27,164 nucleotides of DNA from NCBI GenBank assembly GCA_036351435.1, contig JAZBPA010000305.1, forward strand, positions 1 through 27,164. The letters are read 5' to 3'. The position numbers and the translations under genes are program-made. This DNA comes from JAAUQA01 sp036351435. Its GTDB lineage: Bacteria > Pseudomonadota > Gammaproteobacteria > Competibacterales > Competibacteraceae. Positions 8,052-14,452 of the stretch are shown here, piece by piece. Each line of letters opens with the position of its first letter. The first letter of the stretch is position 1. The notes under the pieces are model-generated. The model saw only the letters and a list, made by a program, of their open reading frames with translations. It was not told the origin of the DNA and made no database searches.

Positions 8052-9191
8052 ATGGCGAAACGCGATTACTATGAAATCCTGGGCCTTGCCCCTAACGCAA
8101 GCGAAGCAGAACTTAAGAAAGCCTATCGGCGTTTAGCCATGAAGCATCATCCAGATCGCAATCCGGATGATGCTGTGGCCGTTGAGCACTTTAAAGAAGC
8201 GAAAGAAGCTTACGAGGTGCTCAGTGATCCGCGCAAACGTGCTGCCTACGATCAATTTGGTCATGCCGGAGTTGATCCTGCGGCAGGCGGCGGTGGCGGT
8301 GGATTCGGCGATGCAGCCGACTTAGGCGATATTTTCGGTGGGGTGTTCCGCGATATTTTCGGTGGTGGCGGCGCTGGCGGACGCGGTAGTCAAGCCTACC
8401 GTGGCGCCGATCTGCGTTATACCTTGGAGCTGTCCCTGGAAGAGGCCGTATTTGGTACCACTGCTAAAATACGGGTACCGGCTTTAGTGACCTGTGAAAC
8501 CTGCGATGGTAATGGCGCTAAACCGGGGACTAAGGCTGCGACCTGCACAACCTGCAATGGCGTCGGTCAAGTGCGTATCCAACAGGGTTTCTTTTCCATT
8601 CAACAGGGTTGTCCGCGTTGTCAAGGACGCGGCACGTTCATTCCTGATCCCTGCACGACATGTGGCGGTAGCGGTCGCATCGAAGAGCAGAAAACGCTGT
8701 CGGTCAAAGTGCCGGCCGGTGTCGACAGCGGTGATCGGATCCGCTTAAGCGGTGAAGGCGAAATCGGTGAACAAGGCGGACCACCCGGCGATCTCTATGT
8801 GCAGATACGGGTCAAGCCGCATCCGATCTTCACCCGTGAAGATAGCAATTTGTATTGCCAAGTACCTATCAGCATCACCCGTGCGGCGTTAGGCGGTGAG
8901 ATAGAAGTTCCGACTCTGGATGGACGAGTCAACCTCAAAGTACCCTCGGGCACCCAAACCGGCAAAGCGTTTCGCATTCGCGGCAAGGGCGTCAAACCGG
9001 TACGCAGCAGTGCGACAGGCGATTTAATCTGCCAAGTAGCCGTGGAAACTCCGGTTAATCTTACCAAAGAACAAAAAGAACTGCTGGAACAGCTAGCCGA
9101 GACCCTGGAACAGGGCGGGCATCAACATGCGCCTCAAGAACGTGGTTGGCTGGACGGGGTTAAAAAGTTTTTTGAAGACATGAAGTTCTAA
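8052..9191 (+). CDS. dnaJ: Chaperone protein DnaJ (type I Hsp40)
   Basis: Co-chaperone that delivers substrates to DnaK and stimulates its ATPase. The protein has 379 residues. The J domain (1-70) carries HPD at 33-35. The Gly/Phe-rich linker spans about 72-112. The zinc domain has all four CxxCxGxG repeats, with cysteines at 148/151, 165/168, 187/190 and 201/204. The C-terminal beta domains include LYVQIRVKPHPIFTREDSNL and the dimerisation end. This is the full type I architecture with nothing missing. The start ATG at 8052 has only a weak upstream GGA. It is probably co-transcribed with dnaK. It converges with the small gene at 9213-9530, with only 21 nt between the stops and no clear terminator. 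Confidence 0.98.
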   Translation: MAKRDYYEILGLAPNASEAELKKAYRRLAMKHHPDRNPDDAVAVEHFKEAKEAYEVLSDPRKRAAYDQFGHAGVDPAAGGGGGGFGDAADLGDIFGGVFRDIFGGGGAGGRGSQAYRGADLRYTLELSLEEAVFGTTAKIRVPALVTCETCDGNGAKPGTKAATCTTCNGVGQVRIQQGFFSIQQGCPRCQGRGTFIPDPCTTCGGSGRIEEQKTLSVKVPAGVDSGDRIRLSGEGEIGEQGGPPGDLYVQIRVKPHPIFTREDSNLYCQVPISITRAALGGEIEVPTLDGRVNLKVPSGTQTGKAFRIRGKGVKPVRSSATGDLICQVAVETPVNLTKEQKELLEQLAETLEQGGHQHAPQERGWLDGVKKFFEDMKF

Positions 9192-9212
9192 TCCCGCGCC
9201 ACGCTGATCGAC

Positions 9213-9530
9213 TTAGGCGGCTGCTTCCAGTGGGCTAGTGAATAAGGGGACGGGGGCGTATTTCCACAGATCCACCTCCCCTGTTTGCCGATTTACCGTG
9301 CTGGTTACCTCCATGGTGTGGGAAAAACTCTTTGCGACGGCATAGATATAAAACAGCTCGTCGTGCATTTCATTACGTTTGATATAAGCCACTCGATAGC
9401 CAGTGGGCAATAACGTATCGATCATACTTTCATAACGCTGTTCGCAGGCTATGCTCGATAAGGCAGACGATTTTTCTTGCTGATCCATAGTGCAACGTGG
9501 CTTTGTTTCGAGAGTTTTCTTGGCAATCAT
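9213..9530 (-). CDS. Small protein of unknown function
   Basis: A protein of 105 residues that I do not recognise. There is no signal peptide or membrane segment. The first 25 residues are Lys/Glu/Ser-rich. The body (about 30-100) contains TLLPTGYRVAYIKRNEMHDE, FYIYAVAKSF and TVNRQTGEVDLWKYAP, which reads like a compact alpha/beta fold with a beta-hairpin ending in a Gly-Glu turn. A GGAG lies 8 nt before the ATG at 9530, and in-frame coding runs to a TGA-type stop at 9213; an internal ATG at residue 15 is a possible alternative start. It converges with dnaJ and diverges from the isochorismatase-like gene. It could be an accessory gene; no function is proposed. Confidence 0.6.
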   Translation of the reverse strand: MIAKKTLETKPRCTMDQQEKSSALSSIACEQRYESMIDTLLPTGYRVAYIKRNEMHDELFYIYAVAKSFSHTMEVTSTVNRQTGEVDLWKYAPVPLFTSPLEAAA

Positions 9531-9653
9531 GGCTTAGGCTCCGGTTACTGCATAAGTTAAATGGTGTTTGGTAATAGCCTGAGCATTTTCGATGCCAAGT
9601 TATAAGAATTTGATATTAATGACATTTATCAGGCGCGTTGGAGCAAGAACTGC

Positions 9654-9689
9654 CGGATCACAATGAGCCGATAAGTTCATTGTGATCCG
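9654..9689. repeat. Perfect 13-bp inverted repeat, candidate operator
   Basis: CGGATCACAATGA (9654-9666) and its exact reverse complement TCATTGTGATCCG (9677-9689) flank a 10-nt spacer. It lies 47 nt before the start of the isochorismatase-family gene and 123 nt from the divergent small gene. No T-tract follows on either strand, so an intrinsic terminator is unlikely. Half-site centres are about 23 bp apart (two helical turns), which suits a dimeric regulator; a cruciform or RNA hairpin is also possible. It was not seen elsewhere in the window. Confidence 0.6.
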
Positions 9690-9736
9690 AAAATAGACGA
9701 TACGGTCTTCGACCCGGAAAATTTCCGTACTCCACT

Positions 9737-10372
9737 ATGACATACACTCAACCCAATCTCGCCACCTCAGCACTGATAACCGTCGATACCCAAAATGACT
9801 TTACCCTTGATGGCGCGCCGGCACAGGTACCGGGAACCATAGCGATCATACCCAACATGGTCCGGTTACTGCGCTGTTATCGTGAGCTTCGGTTACCCAT
9901 CATCCATATCGTTCGCATTTATCTGCCTGACGGTTCAAACGCCGATCTGTGCCGCAGAGCGGTGCTAGAAAGTGGCGCTAAACTTGTGCTGCCGGGTTCA
10001 ATAGGAGTCGATTTGGTCGCCGATTTGAAACCCAACCCAACAGTGAAGCTGGACACGGATCGATTGCTCAAAGGCCATATTCAGCAATGGTCCGATAATG
10101 AGGTGGTGATCTACAAACCACGCTGGGGCGCATTCCATGGCACTCCCCTGTCGGACCATCTAAAGATTCTGAACATTGATACTTTGCTGTTCTGCGGGTG
10201 CAACTTCCCTAATTGTCCACGCACTTCAATATACGAGGCGAGCGCGCGGGACTATAAACTCATGCTGGCCGAAGATGCGCTCTCGGGGCTCTATGAGAAA
10301 GGCAGACAAGAAATGGAGAATATCGGAGTCGAGGTGGTCTCTACAGAAACCATTCTGGCTGGATTGTCCTGA
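9737..10372 (+). CDS. Isochorismatase-family cysteine hydrolase
   Basis: A 211-residue member of the isochorismatase-like hydrolase superfamily (nicotinamidase, ureidoacrylate hydrolase, N-carbamoyl amide hydrolases). The likely catalytic triad is visible: Asp17 in VDTQNDF, Lys127 in YKPRWGAFHGT, and Cys160 in FPNCPRTSIYEASARDY. The insertion of Pro residues around the catalytic Cys (NCPRTS) and the preceding CGCN are unlike the usual TNVCV motif, so I do not assign a substrate. It is probably a cytoplasmic amidohydrolase of small cyclic or linear amides. The ribosome binding site is weak. The gene is preceded by a perfect 13-bp inverted repeat and followed 14 nt after its stop by a long structured element. 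It converges with the DUF294 gene. Confidence 0.88.
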   Translation: MTYTQPNLATSALITVDTQNDFTLDGAPAQVPGTIAIIPNMVRLLRCYRELRLPIIHIVRIYLPDGSNADLCRRAVLESGAKLVLPGSIGVDLVADLKPNPTVKLDTDRLLKGHIQQWSDNEVVIYKPRWGAFHGTPLSDHLKILNIDTLLFCGCNFPNCPRTSIYEASARDYKLMLAEDALSGLYEKGRQEMENIGVEVVSTETILAGLS

Positions 10373-10385
10373 TGCTGGTTCAACG

Positions 10386-10489
10386 ATCGACCGGAGTGCT
10401 GTTATCAGGACCGTTTGCGGTAGGGATACCGCAGTCGAGCCTACAAGGAAGTATTCACGGCGGGTCTTGATAGCAGTGCGCCGGTCGAT
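10386..10489 (+). ncRNA. Long structured element, candidate RNA or palindromic element
   Basis: Bases 10386-10412 pair with 10463-10489 over 27 consecutive positions: 22 Watson-Crick, four G-U and one A-G mismatch (10395/10480). Nearly all imperfections are G-U when read as plus-strand RNA (they would be A-C on the other strand), which points to selection on a plus-strand transcript. Inside, TGCGGTA (10416-10422) and TACCGCA (10427-10433) form a perfect 7-bp hairpin capped by GGGA, a GNRA-type tetraloop. The remaining 29 nt (10434-10462) are less structured. It lies between convergent genes. No T-tract follows on either strand and no target duplication flanks it. It could be a 3' UTR element, a small RNA, or a MITE-like palindrome. 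Confidence 0.6.
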
Positions 10490-10518
10490 GCAGAAACTGA
10501 GATGATAGCAATCCCCCC

Positions 10519-12387
10519 CTATAGCATTAACGTGCCGAATTCACCTTGGATACGGCTTTGTAACCGTTTGATGACCCGCATTGCCATGCGCAGAGACTCG
10601 CCCTCAAGTGGGGTCAGTTCCTCGGGATCAATGAGCTTATCCAACACCTGACCTTGGCTCGCTTGGCGTAACTGATGGGCTAGGGTCAAATCCAGTAGTT
10701 CATCGTAAGCCGCCAAAATCGAATCCACAAAGGCATTATCCAACCGGCCCTGATGTACTAGGGCGCTGAGCCGATCACCGGTATTGGTTGCGCTGATTCC
10801 TTCGCTGAGGGCGTAAATGCGGGCAGTATCCGCCAAAATACGGGTACCGTTGCGCTTCAGATCGATTTTGCCTTTGCGTTCACCGTCACTGGCAGGGACT
10901 AAGCGATTGAACAAGCCCAGCGCAGGCCCACCGGTGGCATCGTCTTCCACCATTGATCGGAGTAACCGTGGTTTGCGCCGAAGTTCTTCGAATAAATGGC
11001 TGCGCAATGCGACGGTCAAACTGTCATCGCCATACAAAGTTTCGAAATCAAAAAAGATCGTCGACCAACGGGCTCGTTTCTCATTAGGCAGTTCGGTGAT
11101 GTTGCTGATTTGCTGCTGCCACTCGTTGAGCGTCTTATGGAAGTCAGGGTTGCGGGCCATGATATCGCCGGTACACCATTCATAGCCGATCTCATCAAGC
11201 CGGTGATTGACGTGATCACAAAACTCCATAAACCAGCGCCGGGTTTCGGGCGCTTCAGTGAGCGGACCGTCAGCCAGAATAATGCCATTGTCCTGATCGG
11301 TGCGGATGATCATTTCCTTACGCCCCCCGGACCCCATAATTAAAAAAGCATACGGTACCGGAGGCCCACCCTTTCCTTCCTGCTGGATTGCCGCCAGCAC
11401 TAAATCAATGCATCGGCGCTGAATAGCCAAATGGACTTCGCTTAGGGCACGCACCGCCATGCCGGCACTGCGGTTGTTCTCGCGTAATTCGTGAGCGATT
11501 CGGCCCAGGCGCTCGAAAAAAACCCGCAATTCGGAAAAATGGGTCGCATCGCCGATTTGCGCGATCACCGACCGCTGATACGCCATTAACGCGTACAGCA
11601 CATCGGTTTGCGAAATGATGCCGAGCGGTTTCCGGTCCTCGGTAACCACTAGGTATTTCGCACCCAACCGGGCTTGCTCGCCTTGTACTTTCCACATCGG
11701 CGCATCAAAGCTGATGCTATGGGCTGCTCCACAAACAGTGCCGATAACACAATCATTCGGCTGCACGTTTTTGCTGATCATCCCTTCAGCCAAGGTAACG
11801 AAAGTAATAAGCCCTAACAGTTGCTGCTGATCGTCAACCACCCCTAAACTGCCGATGCGACGGCGATTCATGATGGTGAAAGCTTGGCGCACCGTAGTTG
11901 TGGGACTGCAGATCGCTAACGGTGCTTTCATGACGGTGCGGGCCGGCAAGGCCCAAACGCCAGTGACTGGTTGGGTGGCTCGACTGCGCAAGCGCTCAGC
12001 CAACAAGCGATTTAACGCTTCTAATAAAACCGGGTGGCGTTGCTCCAATTCACGCAATGCGACTTCTGGTATCGCGTACACCTGGGCATCGCCCAGCGCG
12101 GTCACCGTGGAAATGTACGGGGTGGACTCAAAATAGTTGTTTACCCCTAAAACCGTACCCGGCTGCAATAGCATGACGGGTTGATCAGGGTGGTGTGATT
12201 CCAATTGCCCTGTATGCAGCACGAATAACGCTTTCCGATAGGGCTGACCGGCTGTAAATAGGGGCTGACCGGCTGGCAGAATCAATAGATCGGCGTGCCT
12301 GGCGATTTCGGTGAGAATCTCCGGCGGCAATTCCCGAAAGGCGATAACGAGGCTTTGTGGCGAGGTCGGATCAGCAATAGAGGTCAT
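10519..12387 (-). CDS. CNB-CBS-DUF294 putative nucleotidyltransferase-like regulator
   Basis: A soluble 622-residue multidomain protein. Residues about 15-135 form a cyclic-nucleotide-binding fold, but the phosphate-binding cassette (LGVNNYFESTPYISTV) lacks the usual Glu and Arg, so cAMP/cGMP binding is doubtful. Two CBS motifs span about 150-275 and often bind adenine nucleotides. Residues about 300-450 are the DUF294 nucleotidyltransferase-like domain, with MGSGGRKE (351-358) and the metal-site TDQDNG (363-368) related to GlnD. The C-terminal DUF294_C domain ends at GTLML. Proteins of this build are thought to act as sensors, commonly near solute symporters. Here the divergent neighbours are two small predicted membrane proteins. 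No strong ribosome binding site is seen. Confidence 0.92.
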   Translation of the reverse strand: MTSIADPTSPQSLVIAFRELPPEILTEIARHADLLILPAGQPLFTAGQPYRKALFVLHTGQLESHHPDQPVMLLQPGTVLGVNNYFESTPYISTVTALGDAQVYAIPEVALRELEQRHPVLLEALNRLLAERLRSRATQPVTGVWALPARTVMKAPLAICSPTTTVRQAFTIMNRRRIGSLGVVDDQQQLLGLITFVTLAEGMISKNVQPNDCVIGTVCGAAHSISFDAPMWKVQGEQARLGAKYLVVTEDRKPLGIISQTDVLYALMAYQRSVIAQIGDATHFSELRVFFERLGRIAHELRENNRSAGMAVRALSEVHLAIQRRCIDLVLAAIQQEGKGGPPVPYAFLIMGSGGRKEMIIRTDQDNGIILADGPLTEAPETRRWFMEFCDHVNHRLDEIGYEWCTGDIMARNPDFHKTLNEWQQQISNITELPNEKRARWSTIFFDFETLYGDDSLTVALRSHLFEELRRKPRLLRSMVEDDATGGPALGLFNRLVPASDGERKGKIDLKRNGTRILADTARIYALSEGISATNTGDRLSALVHQGRLDNAFVDSILAAYDELLDLTLAHQLRQASQGQVLDKLIDPEELTPLEGESLRMAMRVIKRLQSRIQGEFGTLML

Positions 12388-12594
12388 GGTGAACGCAAAA
12401 GAATCTAATTCAATAAATCCGGGCAGGATATTTGCATATCAACTGACAGTCGTTTTAATCAGGTGTGTTGCATGATAACCCATGTCTTGCTGTTGAGCCG
12501 AAATGCACTGCGATACCTAAAGATAGCCGTTGTGAACTATGAAATGTTTATTCCTTCAAATGGTTAAATGCCCGTCCCAGGCTAAGGGGGTCAT

Positions 12595-13011
12595 ATGTCC
12601 AAATTGTTCAACCCATCCGCTACCAGCGATGTTCAAACTGTAGTCGATACCGCTTCGGTATTACATGTCTCCGAATTCGACGTGTTTCGTTTGGCGTATG
12701 AAAAATGGTTTGGACAGCCTGCCGCGAATACGGAGATTGATAAAGATTTTACCCAATATATGAATCGGGAAATTGTCCCCATGTGGGTGCGGGCGTTCAC
12801 CCGCCAAGTGCGTAAACTGAGCGGCGAAGGGCTGCTAAATTTGCGTGAGTTCGGTGTTGAGCCAGCACCATCAGCAACCTATTGGACCGCTTTTTTAGGG
12901 GGTATGGCATTCGCCTTTATCGTCATGGTGGTCGTGTTGTTGGTATACTTTGCCGCACAAGGGACTGAAGTCGTTACGGCGGCGGGTTGCCGTCTTCCAC
13001 CGTGTTATTAA
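12595..13011 (+). CDS. Small protein with C-terminal membrane anchor, unknown function
   Basis: A protein of 138 residues that I do not recognise. The soluble N-terminal part (1-95) contains SEFDVFRLAYEKWFG, then a basic helix RAFTRQVRKLSGEGLLNLRE. One strong hydrophobic helix follows at about 99-121, and the tail is short and Cys/Pro-rich. The ATG at 12595 is well supported by AAGGGGG at 12584-12590. The reading frame overlaps the next ORF by 25 nt in the -1 frame, so the tail after residue about 125 may not be the true end if a programmed or assembly frameshift joins them. The 207-nt gap upstream is shared with the divergent DUF294 gene. Confidence 0.7.
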   Translation: MSKLFNPSATSDVQTVVDTASVLHVSEFDVFRLAYEKWFGQPAANTEIDKDFTQYMNREIVPMWVRAFTRQVRKLSGEGLLNLREFGVEPAPSATYWTAFLGGMAFAFIVMVVVLLVYFAAQGTEVVTAAGCRLPPCY

Positions 13012-13205
13012 AACCACCGTCATTAGGAAACGCATTGATCGATTGGATATTAGTGATAGTCACCGGAGCCATCGCCTTTCATGGCCTGACCTACCGGGAT
13101 GATAATGGGGAAAAAGAATGGGGGCATCTGTTTTTCGGCTGTATCGCCCTAGTGTTTTGCCTGCGTTTCCTGTTCGCCGATATTTTAGGCGTCGTGCAAT
13201 TCTAG
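12987..13205 (+). CDS. Small two-helix membrane protein, unknown function
   Basis: A protein of 72 residues with two hydrophobic helices (about 14-34 and 46-66), separated by the charged loop RDDNGEKEWG, consistent with a small inner-membrane protein. The start is uncertain: TTG at 12987 or GTG at 13002, neither with a clear Shine-Dalgarno sequence. The frame is open from 12969, just after an in-frame TGA at 12966-12968. It overlaps the preceding membrane-anchor gene by 25 nt, so it is either translationally coupled or the second half of a frameshifted three-helix protein. It converges with aroC 12 nt downstream. Confidence 0.55.
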   Translation: MPSSTVLLKPPSLGNALIDWILVIVTGAIAFHGLTYRDDNGEKEWGHLFFGCIALVFCLRFLFADILGVVQF

Positions 13206-13217
13206 CTGCGAACCCGG

Positions 13218-14333
13218 TCATTGCCCTGCATTCGGGTCAGCTTCAGCCGGAATGATTGGGGTTACTGAACGCACATCTTGGTTTTGCGCGCGATGGCGTA
13301 ATAGGTGATCCAGCAACACGATCGCCATCATCGCTTCCGCAATCGGGGTTGCGCGAATGCCGACACACGGATCGTGGCGACCTTTAGTGACCACCTCGAC
13401 CGCTTCCCCTTGCATATTGACGCTGCGGCCCGGCAACCGAATGCTGGAGGTCGGTTTGAGCGCAATGCTGACGACGATGTCTTGACCGGTCGAAATACCA
13501 CCTAGAATTCCTCCGGCATTGTTGCTCAGAAAGCCTTGTGGCGTCATTTCATCCCGATGCTCCGTGCCGCGTTGTTCAACGCTGGCAAAACCGGCGCCGA
13601 TTTCCACCCCTTTGACGGCATTGATGCTCATCAAAGCATGGGCCAAATCGGCATCCAAACGATCAAACACGGGCTCTCCCCAACCGGGAGGAACGCCTTT
13701 AGCCACTACCGTAACCCGTGCGCCGATGGAATCACCGGATTTGCGCAGCGCATCCATAAACGCTTCCAGCTCTACCACTTTGTCCGGATCCGGGCAAAAA
13801 AACGGATTATCGTCCACAGTGTCCCAGATAATTTTTTCCGGGCGGATGGGGCCTAACTGGGACAAATAACCGTTGATTTCCACCCCATGGCGATCCTGTA
13901 GAACCTTCCGCGCAATTGTACCGGCAGCGACCCGCAGGGCGGTTTCCCGCGCCGAGGAACGACCTCCACCCCGATAATCGCGAATACCGTATTTCTGCTG
14001 ATAGGTGTAATCGGCATGTCCCGGACGAAAGCGATCCATGATATTGCCGTAGTCTTTGGATTTTTGATCGACGTTTTCAATCAGCAAACCGATTGGCACA
14101 CCGGTGGTGAGACCCTCGAATACGCCGGATAGGATTTTTACCTGATCGGGTTCGCGACGTTGGGTGGTGTGCCGGCTTTTACCGGGCCGGCGGCGTTCCA
14201 ACTGCGCCTGAATATCCGCCTCAGCCAGCGGTATACCGGGCGGACAGCCGTCTACTATGGCGCCCAGCGCCGGGCCGTGACTTTCGCCAAAGGTGGTAAC
14301 GGTAAACAGTTTGCCGAAGCTATTGCCAGCCAT
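13218..14333 (-). CDS. aroC: Chorismate synthase
   Basis: Converts 5-enolpyruvylshikimate-3-phosphate to chorismate, the last shikimate-pathway step; it needs reduced FMN and works in the cytoplasm. The 371-residue length is normal. The opening MAGNSFGKLFTVTTFGESHG, the segment YRGGGRSSARETA, NNAGGILGGISTGQ and HDPCVGIRATPIAEAM cover the three family signatures, including the FMN- and substrate-binding His and Arg residues. The start ATG at 14333 fits the family N-terminus, although no good Shine-Dalgarno sequence precedes it. It converges with the small membrane gene and lies downstream of the terminator of the GH65 operon, so it probably has its own promoter. Confidence 0.98.
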   Translation of the reverse strand: MAGNSFGKLFTVTTFGESHGPALGAIVDGCPPGIPLAEADIQAQLERRRPGKSRHTTQRREPDQVKILSGVFEGLTTGVPIGLLIENVDQKSKDYGNIMDRFRPGHADYTYQQKYGIRDYRGGGRSSARETALRVAAGTIARKVLQDRHGVEINGYLSQLGPIRPEKIIWDTVDDNPFFCPDPDKVVELEAFMDALRKSGDSIGARVTVVAKGVPPGWGEPVFDRLDADLAHALMSINAVKGVEIGAGFASVEQRGTEHRDEMTPQGFLSNNAGGILGGISTGQDIVVSIALKPTSSIRLPGRSVNMQGEAVEVVTKGRHDPCVGIRATPIAEAMMAIVLLDHLLRHRAQNQDVRSVTPIIPAEADPNAGQ

Positions 14334-14380
14334 GAACAGGATTCACATAGGTTGGGAGTCAGCGTCTATAACGCCTACTC

Positions 14381-14430
14381 AAAGAAACGGAAACCGCCCC
14401 AGCGTTACACAGGCTTACGCTGGGGCGGTT
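14381..14430 (-). terminator. Intrinsic terminator of the GH65 operon
   Basis: AACCGCCCCAGCGT (14392-14405) and ACGCTGGGGCGGTT (14417-14430) form a perfect, GC-rich 14-bp stem with an 11-nt loop. Read on the minus strand it is followed by TTTCCGTTTCTTT, a T-rich tail. It starts 23 nt after the GH65 stop. No T-tract follows on the plus strand. Confidence 0.88.
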
Positions 14431-14452
14431 CGGTTGAACAACAACAGAATGT

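Noticed and set aside
10386..10489. Integron attC site or intrinsic terminator as explanation of the long stem
   Set aside because: The attC core motifs (RYYYAAC and GTTRRRY) are not at the ends, and no T-tract follows the stem on either strand.
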